Position numbers and translations under genes: made by a program
Notes under the pieces: generated by a model
The model's database searches: none
What the model was told of the DNA's origin: nothing
What the model saw: the letters and a program-made list of their open reading frames with translations, nothing else
Part shown: piece after piece, positions 25,942 through 35,916 of the stretch
How the letters are laid out: every line of letters starts with the position of its first letter
Numbering within the stretch: the stretch's first letter is position 1
Origin: Apostichopus japonicus
Lineage: Eukaryota > Echinodermata > Holothuroidea > Aspidochirotida > Stichopodidae
DNA length: 64,000 bases
Direction: 5' to 3'
Assembly (NCBI RefSeq): GCF_037975245.1
Contig: NC_092561.1
Location: 3,076,001 to 3,140,000, forward strand

Positions 25942-26966
25942 CTATATAGGCAAATGAAAAGAACGAAAAGTTATTAAACAACAATTTATACAAATCATGC
26001 AAGTTTACAAAGATATTTGCTAGGCTTAAATTCAGTTCAATTTTACGGATTTAGAGTTGTTAATGTAGGAAAAGCGAAACCAGAGAGGGAACGGGGAGAG
26101 GGGGGGTGCTGCAACTTGACTGTTGCTATTAATAAATATAAAACAGTCCACAGATCTCCTTTTGGCCCACTCAGATATGAGTTAGCTGCGTACACCTATA
26201 CCCACAAGTAATATTAAGTAGTTGTAATTGTTTTATATCGTTAATATGTAAAAAGACGTAGCTACTAAGAGCATTGGCACACGTGCCTACTCCCATCTCC
26301 TCAACTTCTGCCAAATTGCTTACATTTTACAACACACGCACGCAAAGTCTTATTAAGAATATTCGTTAACTTACGAAGATGATAGTACCATTTTGCATGT
26401 ACGCCCTCTTAAGGACCTCTTGATGAACTCCCGTCACAAACCTCCACAGAACATACGTCAGAAAACAACCTCCACCTATCCCAACTCGTATCAGTCGTAA
26501 TGTCATGACATGCCGTATTAGTACAATTTTTTCCCCTGACTTTTAAATTGAGAACAAAGTTTGGCTTTTCCCCCTTACACAACAAAGAATAGCTACGCCA
26601 CTGCAGCTAAGTAACCGTAAAATTAAAATGTCTTGTAAACTGATAGTTCTCTTCAAATAATCAGTATGTGACGGCATTTACTTTAAATTCTGTTTTTAGT
26701 TTCGTGTAACGGCGGAGAGTGATATCCAATAATTGAAACGTTTGTGATTCTATGAATGTATCGAGTGACCCTACCCTCTCCCCCAGCATTACAATACCAT
26801 ATTGAACCATGACACGGGGTTTTATGGCCTTCGAAGCGATTGGTTAATGGTAATTGAGGCGGTTAATTTCTATGAGGAAAATTGCTTATTCTAGTCACTT
26901 TTGAAGTTAGTGATTCGAGGCAAATTGTCCGACAAAAGGATAATGTGCTGAAAATGTTTTCGTTAC

Positions 26967-27224
26967 CTTTCTCGTATGCAAAATTGCATACAATGTTAGC
27001 TGCATCACGTTTGTGAACCTTCATCAGAGCAGCTTCCAGCCATGACAGATCATTCTCTGTAAATAACCCGTTGTTTCCAATGTTTGCCAAAACTTTTGTT
27101 TGTACACCCGTGTTTTCAAACCTGAAATTCTCATCCTCATGTTTTGCTATATCAACTAATTTCTCTAGATCTTCTGTGCCAAGTTCAGCTTCAACTTCAG
27201 TTAGCATATTCAAATATCGAGAAC
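26967..27224 (-). CDS. VLIG-A exon 2: single death-effector-like domain
   Basis: A 258-base exon bounded by an acceptor (CTTATTTACAG|GTTCTCG) and a donor (GAGAAAG|GTAACG). It is phase 1 at both ends, so it could be gained or lost without shifting the frame. It encodes 86 residues with the amphipathic six-helix spacing of a DED. The best landmark is the C-terminal half: ENDLSWLEAALMKVHKRD followed by AANIV, which fits the NDLxxL...L...RxDL pattern of death-effector domains, with the RxDL motif weakened. DEDs recruit other DED proteins such as FADD-type adaptors and initiator caspases. A partner for this protein is unknown. Confidence 0.75.
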
Positions 27225-27900
27225 CTGTAAATAAGAAAAACGTTCTATCAATCGCCAAATAGCTCAAAATAGGGATCAAATATGATTTACCAACCCCGTT
27301 ATATAATTTTCAATTTTCATCTGCGATAGATATTAATTTTTTATAGTATGTTGATCGAAGAGTTGATAATTACTCAATTTTGGCAAGGTCCGGCAACTAA
27401 AAGCGACTGGTTGCGTATGTGTAAAGTCTATACTATCAGGGAAATATTCGTGATCTAAAAAATTATGTTCTTAATGGTTGATAACTCGAGACTATTACTT
27501 TCAAAAGAAATATCGTCACTTTACCTGGTTGACTTAAAAAAATATTTAATGGGTAGTGGATTAAGCTATATTTATTTGTGAGCAGAAACCAATTGTAAAT
27601 TACTCAACATCATATCTTCATAGAAAGAGATAATCACAGAGTTTAAGAAACATTCTAGTAGTAAAATATCCAATAACGTTAGAAAAGGCAAGATCGAATA
27701 CTTTATAGTGTATTAAGTAAAGCAAACTGACGTCAACAAGCAGTGAGAGCAACAAGTGAAAGGAGATTCATGACATTTGTTTGTACGGGACCTTAATAAA
27801 GGAATAAAGAAAAGAAATATAAACACAACAGTGATTGAAACCTTAGCGGTAAACCACAATGTAATATGCACCCGATTATAAATATGTTTATATAACATAC

Positions 27901-27967
27901 TGTTCTCTTCGTGAAACGTCTTTCGACGCTTCGCAGGTTGACTTCCACTCGGTTCTTCTGCATCCAT
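27901..27967 (-). CDS. VLIG-A exon 1: start codon and basic N-terminus
   Basis: ATG at 27965-27967 begins MDAEEPSGSQPAKRRKTF and runs 67 bases to the donor AACA|GTATGT (last base 27901). The leftover base joins the first two bases of exon 2 to make a serine codon. The PAKRRK stretch is a possible nuclear-localisation-like basic patch. VLIG-B has the same sequence up to the donor. Intron 1 is 676 bases here and 1307 in B because of a MITE. Confidence 0.7.
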
Positions 27968-27999
27968 CTTCCTTTCACGGATTGTGTAGATTACTCCAG

Positions 28000-28022
28000 T
28001 GTAGCGTCAACTGCAGAGGGAA
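28000..28022 (-). promoter_or_regulatory. Possible 5'-UTR splice acceptor upstream of VLIG-A start
   Basis: On the minus strand the sequence ATCTTCCCTCTGCAG|TTGAC is a strong pyrimidine-rich acceptor 43 bases upstream of the ATG. The same sequence is kept in VLIG-B (exon would start at 43521). It suggests a non-coding upstream exon, in which case the promoter lies further to the right. Confidence 0.35.
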
Positions 28023-28139
28023 GATTGTTTCATGTTAGGACGTGCTATTACAGTACCAAACCCGACTATCAAAACTACATAGTGTTTGTACCCATGAACG
28101 CATTCGGTGCCAAAATAATCATTAGCGTTTAATTTTTTT

Positions 28140-29030
28140 TAAACTATGCATTTATTCGTAGACATTTTGTAAAAGTCATAAACGAGTATTAAACTATACC
28201 AAACTGTCACAGATTGAACAATAAGAGTTGGAAGAGAATATGGTCACCATTTCATTAATTAGACTCTATAGCTCTGTAGTAAACCAGATTATATGTTCAA
28301 TATTTATGTTAATCGAATCCGCAGTTCCTGTTAGCTTATGTATTACATGAAGACGTTATGACGAACTGGCAAATCGACGAAACAATCATTGAACAATTCT
28401 TTGTTTACAAATGTGACTCCATTAGTCCGGTGATGTACAACTAAAACAACCGAAAAATAATGAGGTCGCACTATTCAGTGGCGCTCAAATTGTCAACGAA
28501 ACAAAATCCCATTACATGTTTCCCTTTTTCAAATGGACGTTACTAATACGCACTGTATAGCAGCTAAACAACATACCCCGCAAAGCAATCATCCGTGACA
28601 CAGTATTACGAAAACAAAATGGCGATCTGAGGTCTCATGACGTGATACAAAAAAATCTATGTCCCGAAGTTTAACTACCATAACGTATTTTAAAGGCTTC
28701 AAAATTTCTTTTCCAAGTTGGAATATTCGCAACCTGCGTCCACGTTTATGGAAACTTCTACATATTAATGGATCGTTTCTCGGTTTGATTACAAGCCATA
28801 TCTTCCTTACAGTAATATCAACGGATCACTATCATAAGATCAGAGTTATTCAAATTAAACAATCGTTGCTATGTAGGAACGCCCAGAAAAGAAAATCCAG
28901 CTAAACTCACCACGATTTTTTAGACATATTCGATGGATAGTGATATTTCTTCCGTCAGATTTGTAAGCACTACCTTATAATACCACCATTGGTTCAATAG
29001 TCATTAAGCATGCTGAGTTAAACAACACCT
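28140..29030. other. Upstream region of VLIG-A, conserved with VLIG-B
   Basis: Colinear with about 43660-44640 in unit B, apart from small indels. Landmarks are AAACTGTCACAGATTGAAC, CATACCCCGCAAAGCAATCA and the AATCCAGCTAAACTCACCAC stretch. It presumably holds the promoter and regulatory sites, but I could not place a TATA box or a defined factor site with confidence. Confidence 0.4.
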
Positions 29031-29289
29031 TATTGCAAAGTACACCGAACAGTCCACGGTGTAGCCTATATATATATGTGTGTGCAGTTATACAAGTTCA
29101 ACATATTTGTTATACGTATACAACACAAGTTCAAAACGCAAGAGTAAACAATCGACACGGTTCATCAAATCTTATTTGTCACAATGTAACGAACCGGCTA
29201 TTAAATAATTTAATGGATGAAAAAGTCTGTAACAATGTGTCTACTATCGTCCAAATTGTGCTCTATGCATTATTGCCATCTCCACAAAA

Positions 29290-30480
29290 CAGTGAAAATC
29301 TTGCCTGCACAATAAAAGCTGCAGCACTGATCATTCTTGCTTGGCTGCCAATCCGAGGCAGCGAATCATTTAAAAAATGTTATGCTCTGTTTTGAAACTC
29401 TATATGGCAATGCGCCGACCCACACTTGATGAACTGTTAACTTGCCGTTAAAGTGGGCGCATTTTTCGCTCGAAAACCCCAGCACTGCACTAGCCATGTG
29501 TAAATCAGAGGTTTATCATGATGGGGCATTTCATATTTGTGCACCACGTCTGTACAATATGGAACGCCAAAACCGAAAAAAAAAATATGTAAACCTAAGT
29601 CACTATGTGAATACAAAGTTATCGCCACATAATGACCAAGAACAATTTAAGTCCTTATGTGGCACCTTAATAGCTCCTCCACATAGCGACCAGGAACATT
29701 TTATTTATCATGCGATCATTACACTGCCACATATGACCGTCAATACCGACAATATTCACAATTCCTTATGTTTATCGCCACACAAGGACTAACGAACTGT
29801 GTTATTCTTTATGTGGCGATATGCAAATCCCCATTAAGGACTAACGCAGTTCGTTAGTCCTTATGTAGCAATTTGCGAGTATCCACATAAGGACTTACGC
29901 AGTTCGTTAGTCGTTATGATAAATAAAATGTTCTTGGACAGTATGTGGAGGAGCTATTATAGTGCCACATAAGGACTTAAATTGTTCTTGGTCATTAAGT
30001 GGAAATAACTTTGTACTTATGATAATTCATAGGGCATTTGTCACGCTACTGTGATCCTCATGTCAAATTTAATGTTATTATTGTGTTGCCACTATCCATC
30101 TATACTAAATGAAACCTAAAGATATCTACCATGACAATGTTGTGTCTTAAATTTGGTTAAAATTTGGCAAAAATTATTACTTTTGAGGTAGAAATTTGTG
30201 ACATTTAAATCTGTTATAATAATAATATATTCTCTTCCTTTATACATGGCTAACATGCCTATTTGTAAATTAAAATGATTCACATAATAACTTAGGTTTG
30301 CATAATGTTTCGGCATATTTGTCGGTTTTGGCGTTATATAGGAACGCCCTGCTGCCGGTACTTATTTTAATAACTTCTGATATTTTTACGTCCCAACTAA
30401 AGACTCATTTTTTATCATGACTGATCTTGTTTTTTGTCTTTAACTTGTTTATATTAGTTTAATTTATATGATTGATTGAC
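29290..30480 (+). mobile_element. LINE (CR1/L2-like) ORF2 C-terminal remnant, split by a foldback insertion
   Basis: Frame-shifted pieces on the plus strand read like the end of a LINE ORF2. AWLPIR near 29343 is followed by a FK/KLY-type stretch, AFHICAPRLYN is near 29530, and after the insertion a LPVLILITSDIFTSQLKTHF-type end is near 30355. The motif order HWLPI...APRLWN.LP...LKTHL is typical of CR1/L2-type elements. It is heavily decayed. The foldback element at 29563-30335 interrupts it. Confidence 0.6.
29563..30335. mobile_element. Foldback element with long inverted arms
   Basis: The outer ends are inverted copies of AACGCCAAAACCGA. Further in, AAACCTAAGT...TATGTGAAT is repeated in inverse. 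Arms of about 110 bases carry GACCAAGAACAATTTAAGTC, AGCTCCTCCACATA and ACATTTTATTTATCAT in mirror order (29637-29715 and 29920-30000). The centre has several near-palindromes of ACTAACGCAGTTCGTTAGT. Unit B has an empty site near 46265, where the LINE remnant is continuous. It has no coding capacity, so it is a non-autonomous element. Confidence 0.8.
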
Positions 30481-31560
30481 TTATTTTTCCTGTTTTGCTT
30501 TGACTACTTTAATCTTATGCATCGTATATTTGTAGTTTTTTATTAGGAAATATCCACAGATTTAAATAAAGTGTGGCTAATTTAGATGACGACACCGGTA
30601 ATTTTCACTTTGGGATTGTATTTGGATGCTACTTTGTCACTACGGGTTTGTTACTGTAAAGTTTTTTTTAACAACATGAAGAGATATTTCTGTTTACAAT
30701 TTGTTATAGAGAGCTAAAACCATGTTACCATATTTGGATAGACTTAAGTATAATGGTCACAACATGAATATAACTGGTATTGGTTCATGAACAGAAGAGA
30801 CAACAGTATTATGAGATTTACTGGTATAAATTTTAAGATCATATAGATCGATATTGTAACAGTAAACAGGATATTCAAATTCTGAGAACCAATCGGTCTT
30901 GAATGTCATTCATGATAACGTGTGGCGTCACAGGTCATTTGATGTTTTCGAACGTTTATCTCGGTAAAAGAGTATCATGCAAACATGATGAATGAGTCTT
31001 AAAAGGATATACTTTAATGATCAAGCATGAGTGATGCTTTATGTTGGAAATGTTAGAAAATTGTGAAATGTTTAGTTCGATGCCTCGTTTGTGAACCAAC
31101 AAATGCTTGTTGATGCCGTAATTAGTTCAAAATCTTTTCTATGGCTTTATAAGATTATTTCGCAATTAGTATGGCAAAGATCGAATGTTCCAGCAACAGC
31201 TTTCCAGTAGAGAACTCAGAAGGCGTTGAAGACGGGGACAAGCAAAACTCATATTTTTCAAACTTTAACAATGATATGGAGATTTTATGAATTAGTAGCA
31301 AGTACCTGTTCATTCATCTTTATTCATAAAACTTTATTTCTGTCCCTTTTGAAATAAACAACATAAGAATGCATAGAACATAGCGATTTTAAAGAGAAAG
31401 AGACTGACATGTACCCACAAGAAGCTTGGAGAAGCTTATAAACGTGAACACCCCTTTACAAAATAAAATACGTCTCAATATGAAACAATAAAACAAGAGC
31501 GAGTGAAAAAAAAACACAAAGGAAAGGATCACAGCTATTTAAGCGGTAAAATGTTATAAA
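30481..31560. other. Duplicated intergenic stretch, no gene seen
   Basis: Colinear with about 46660-47620 in unit B; shared landmarks are GGCACCGGCAATCTCACTTT in B and its near match near 30590 here, CAAGCATGAGTGATGCTTTA and AAGAAGCTTGGAGAAGCTTA. No gene or RNA is recognised. Confidence 0.6.
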
Positions 31561-31577
31561 ACAGAACCAAGAAATTG

Positions 31578-32244
31578 TTAAACACAGCTTTTTGGTACTA
31601 AGGGCACTTTTGAAAGTAATATTTGGGAGACATTTAATAACATTATCGTGGAGTGAATTCCAGATATAAGTCCTTGGACACGAACACTGTGTTGCAAGGA
31701 AGTGAGTCTAAAACGTGGAATCGATATAAAATTACATGTATACGGGTAGGATACGAATACGTGTCTGTCATTACATACATTAAAGAAACTATTAACATGG
31801 AAAAAAGAGTAGCTTGTAACAGTTTTAAATAAAAACACCAGTGTGGTAACGATTAATATCACATACTGAAAGGGTGTTCATTTAAACAAAAACAAACCAT
31901 AGTTGAATGATGAACATATTTTTTACTTAAAACAGAACGAATGGCTCTTTTTGGAGGATAAAGATAGGTTGGATTTTAGAAGCATATGTACTGCCCCAAA
32001 TAATATTAAAATACGATAGGCAAAGTAGAATAAAAATTTTGTAAAGGACAATAAGAATATTCCTAGGTAGCAGGTAAAAAAGGCGATTTATAATTCCAAC
32101 ACAATTTGAAATGTTAATGGAGATATACATATTGTGATCTTTCCAAGAGAGATATTTGTCACATCCGAGAGGACTCATCCACTTTTTTTTGATCAATTCT
32201 AGAGTTACAATCTGGAATAGTATAAGACAACACAATAAAAACAT
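31578..32244 (-). mobile_element. LINE ORF2 fragment: reverse transcriptase end and C-terminus
   Basis: On the minus strand the frame near 32160-31930 reads KYLSWKDHNMYISINISN, then PRNILIVLYKIF and LSYFNIIWGSTYASK. This is the region after the RT palm in CR1/L2-type LINEs. In order downstream, 31862-31578 holds NVCNDRH and IPRFRLTSLQHSVRVQG, the C-terminal part. It has stops and frame changes. Unit B keeps only the C-terminal piece (49894-50127). Confidence 0.7.
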
Positions 32245-32520
32245 CCAATGTGTTCAATGCTTTTACTTAACGATTATTGTCATTAAGCAGTGGTGCTTTC
32301 TTGCTTTTTCTTTGATCTTTGCTCTTTGTTTTTGTTTTTGTTTTTGTTTTTGGTTCTTTTCTCTTTTCTTCTTCCTCTTACTTATCCTATTTATTCTTTC
32401 GTTTATTGTTTTCGTAAATGGGGACTGCTCGTAAAAGCTCTGCTTCTTCAGTCCTCCTCCACCACCTTTAAATTTAGGTATTCACAATTTTATTTATATT
32501 ATGATGAAATAAATTAAACT
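32150..32520 (+). mobile_element. LINE 3' end, second copy of the tail at 11700
   Basis: Plus-strand INSRVTIWNS near 32190 is a decayed match to the WNSL-bearing terminus at 11732-11854. It is followed by the same pyrimidine-rich tail and GATGAAATAAATTAAAC end. It abuts the minus-strand LINE fragment tail-to-tail near 32160, so one inserted next to or into the other. Confidence 0.55.
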
Positions 32521-32524
32521 CAAA

Positions 32525-32890
32525 CTTTGTGGAAACCCCGTATAACGCCCTTTTCACAAATCGCAAGAGCCCTTTCGCACTCTTTCAATTGCCCATTTAC
32601 GATCGTGCCTTTCTATCTGTTTCCAGCCCCTGGGTAAAGGAATGCGCCCTATAGTGGGAACTCATCTATTATTATTATGTTCGTGGAAAACTAGTTGATA
32701 GTTGGTGACATAAACAGTGGTAACTTTAATAAAGGGATATACCACGGCTGAAAACGATTACCACACTACATTGCTAGTAATTTCTGTATCGTGAGGTCAA
32801 ACCACAATTTTGTATTTATGGCGAAGGGCAGAGAAGAGAGGGAGAGAAAAGAGCGAACAAGAAATGACATTTAAGAAATGATGTATCACC
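32525..32890. repeat. Repeated intergenic stretch shared with 12066-12400
   Basis: Same landmark order as 12066-12400. It lies immediately before the left edge of unit B, so it may mark a recombination junction. No gene seen. Confidence 0.7.
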
Positions 32891-35800
32891 CTGATACCAC
32901 CTAAAAAAACATAAGATTATTTTCCCGGGTCATGTTGCTGTCTATATGCTAATGATTAGCTAATACAGTTCATTGATGGCAACACGCTTCCAAGAATTAG
33001 CTTATTATAAATGTCAAGTTGCCAGAACGTGCCCCTCTTCCGGTTTTGTGAAAATCCTATCCAACACCTATTTAATATTTACAAGAGCTTTCACTCATTC
33101 CTGTACCATTGGACCCGCGCCCCCATCCCCCCCCCCCCCGCTACTTGCTTCTTTCCCTTTCAGCCAGAGTGTTCAGGAACTCACCCTAAATAAGAACACC
33201 TTCATCTATCATTATTGAGGTACTTTAAAATTTTGAGGGGCGGAGATGGAGGGATTGGGTAGTGCGGATAAAGGTAGTGCATGGAAATAAACACACGTTG
33301 GGGAACATGGGAGCACCAAATATGTTGTATTAATATATCCAGTAGCAATATGAAAATTGTTTTCATATCTCCCACGATAATATTATAGGTACCATGGTAT
33401 TGTCGGCCTGGGTCCTCCTTTGCTTTACACAATGAAACGGGCACACAGAGAAATAAACACAAGATAACTCAAGTTTTTGAGTTTTCATTTTATTCATTTG
33501 AGATTAAATACAGGCAAATGTAATTTACCAAAAGGTAAAAATTTGACTTTTCAGTTTGTCACAAGAGTGAAGGGGATGGTAGAAACACACCCCTGTAACT
33601 CCTGTACAATCCCATCCCCTTTGTGACAAAATGTCAACCAGTTTGGGTTCATGATCATTCCCAGATGACATTTCTTCGATCTCAAATTCATTCACGAAGA
33701 ATATTAAAACAAGTCAATTTACCTTATCTCAATTCAAGGTAATGAAAGCGTAGTAATTAATACATGGAAAAGATTGTATGTTTTTATAATATTTCTCCTA
33801 ATATTAGCTTTCTACGAAGCAACGTATGTACAACACTTACCAAGTATCGTGGCAGTTGTGGTCGTTCTGTTACGTGCACGAAAACATGTCACGTATTACA
33901 CAACGTACCTCTTAACAAAATTATCATTATACGAAAATTAAAATATGGATTACTTCTTAGCTGTTTTGACCGTTATGTTAAAAGTTTTGGAACTTGTAAC
34001 TTTTAATAAAAATTGAATTAAGAAATGTACATTTGTTTGAAGTTTCATTTGATGAAAATATGATTACATGATCCCAGTACAATAAATAACATAATAATTA
34101 ATTATCAATAGTAAATAAATACAGAAAATGGAAGTTATTGCCGTTTAGTCAAATGCAATATTAAAGAAAAAATGACGGAGAAGCTTAAAACACAGTAGCA
34201 TAAGAGAGCTGTTGGACAATCGAGAATCCAAACAGCTAACATTACAACAGAACAACAGACCGTCAAATAGATATAATGGATATTTTGTTAAGAATGCTTC
34301 AACATCATCCGACAATCTAAGCTTTCTTTGACTTGTTGTACATAAAATGAAAATAGAAAAAGGAGGGCAAGGGCACGTGGTCAATAAGTAGGCCAGGAAA
34401 GTTCGGGATAAAGAATAATGATTTGCGTTACATTATATACATGAGGAAATATGCAGGCTTCAAAAGAGGGCCGGCGGGTTACGTTCTCGGGCTCTCCCGC
34501 GCCCTGGAGGCCCGTAAACGTAATCTATACATGAATATTCTTTATGGTTATGACTTATATGTCGGGTATTTACATGATCTCAGTACAGTCCATTAGCATA
34601 ATAATCAATTTATCGGTAGTAAATATATACAGAAAATGAACTAGTTTCCATTTATTACAAACGCAATATTTGAGAAAAATTTACGGAAACTTTAAAACTG
34701 TTTTAAACAATATGCTTACAGTTTTGGAACGTGTAACTTTTAATATAAAATAAAAAGGATAATTTTAATTGAATATGTACATTTGTTGGTTGTTTTATTT
34801 GATAAAAAAATTATTTGAATGATCCCAGTACAGTGCATTAGCATACATATGAATTTATCGGTAATTAATATATACAGAAAATGAAACTAATTTTCCGTTG
34901 ATTCAAATTGAGGAACATTTACGGAAGACCTTAAAACTCAGTAGCATATAAGAGAACTGCTTCGGACAATCGACAGAACAACATACGGATAGATATAATT
35001 CATATTTTTTTAAGAATGCGTTAATATTCAACCGTCGATCGAAACTTTCTTGGTATTCTTGTGCATAAAATGAAAATAGAAACAGAGGGTTAGTGCCGGG
35101 CCCGTGGTCAATAAGGAAGCCAGGGAATTATGGGATAAAGAATAATTTATTCGCATTTCATAATATTCTTGAAGAAATATAAAGGCTTCAAAGAGAGGGC
35201 CGGTGGGTCAAGTTCCCGGGCCCGTCCGCGCAATGGAAGCCCCTAAACGTGATTTATACACGAATATTCTCTATGATTATGACTTATAAATGAAAATTTT
35301 ACTCTGAAAATTGAATGAATGATTTTGAGAATTTTGTAGCGATTGGTTCATAACTTGTAGTTATAAACTTATACCATCCCCTCCCTGTGTGTTGTAAATT
35401 AAATGGCAAACTTTAATTGTTTTTTGAAGTATCCGAGTGCATAAGTATGTTTACTCACAATTAAGATACCTTATTATTTCAGTACATTTTATGTATTTAT
35501 GATCGCATTTCTTAAAGCAGTGTAATTGTGTTTCGTCTCACTGTTGACATAGGGTAAATATTTATATTGGGGTTAACAAAGTTTAGATATATCTTTTGTG
35601 GTTCGTTCTTGTGGTGATAATTGTATTGAAATCGAACAAGAAAACATCAATAAAATTAACATGTATTTTGAAAATAATTTTCGTAAGCAATGAAGTTACT
35701 GTGTTGTGCTGAAAATTAACGGAATTTACGCTGATGTTTGCTTTATATTGTAACTCAACAAGTTAATCAAAACTGAAATTTTGTGAGCCGTAAAATATGT

Positions 35801-35916
35801 AATTTTCAGCTGTGATTGTTTTTTTACTATGTACACTTGATGGCGGAAGTATAATCGCGATCCCATATTTTGATATTATAGTTTACAGCTATGACTCCGT
35901 TTCTACTGTGTATAAT

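Larger units (their letters stand above)
17660..31938. repeat. Segmental duplication unit A (contains VLIG-A)
   Basis: Colinear with unit B (about 32895-50233) across the 3' flank, the whole three-exon GTPase gene, both introns, the upstream region, a LINE remnant and a minus-strand LINE fragment. Coding exons are nearly identical and flanks are more diverged. A is shorter because B has gained an hAT-type MITE, a local tandem duplication and a 2.1-kb element. A alone carries the foldback element at 29563-30335 and a long TA run. Confidence 0.9.

Noticed and set aside
25942-26002. Extension of VLIG-A exon 3 to 26002
   Set aside because: The extra 20 codons are not conserved in VLIG-B, where the sequence diverges right at the TATATAG acceptor, and no ATG begins them.
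29033-29395. 120-codon plus-strand frame as a possible host gene
   Set aside because: Its end carries LINE ORF2 motifs (WLPIR...) and the copies in unit B are frame-broken. It is a retrotransposon remnant.
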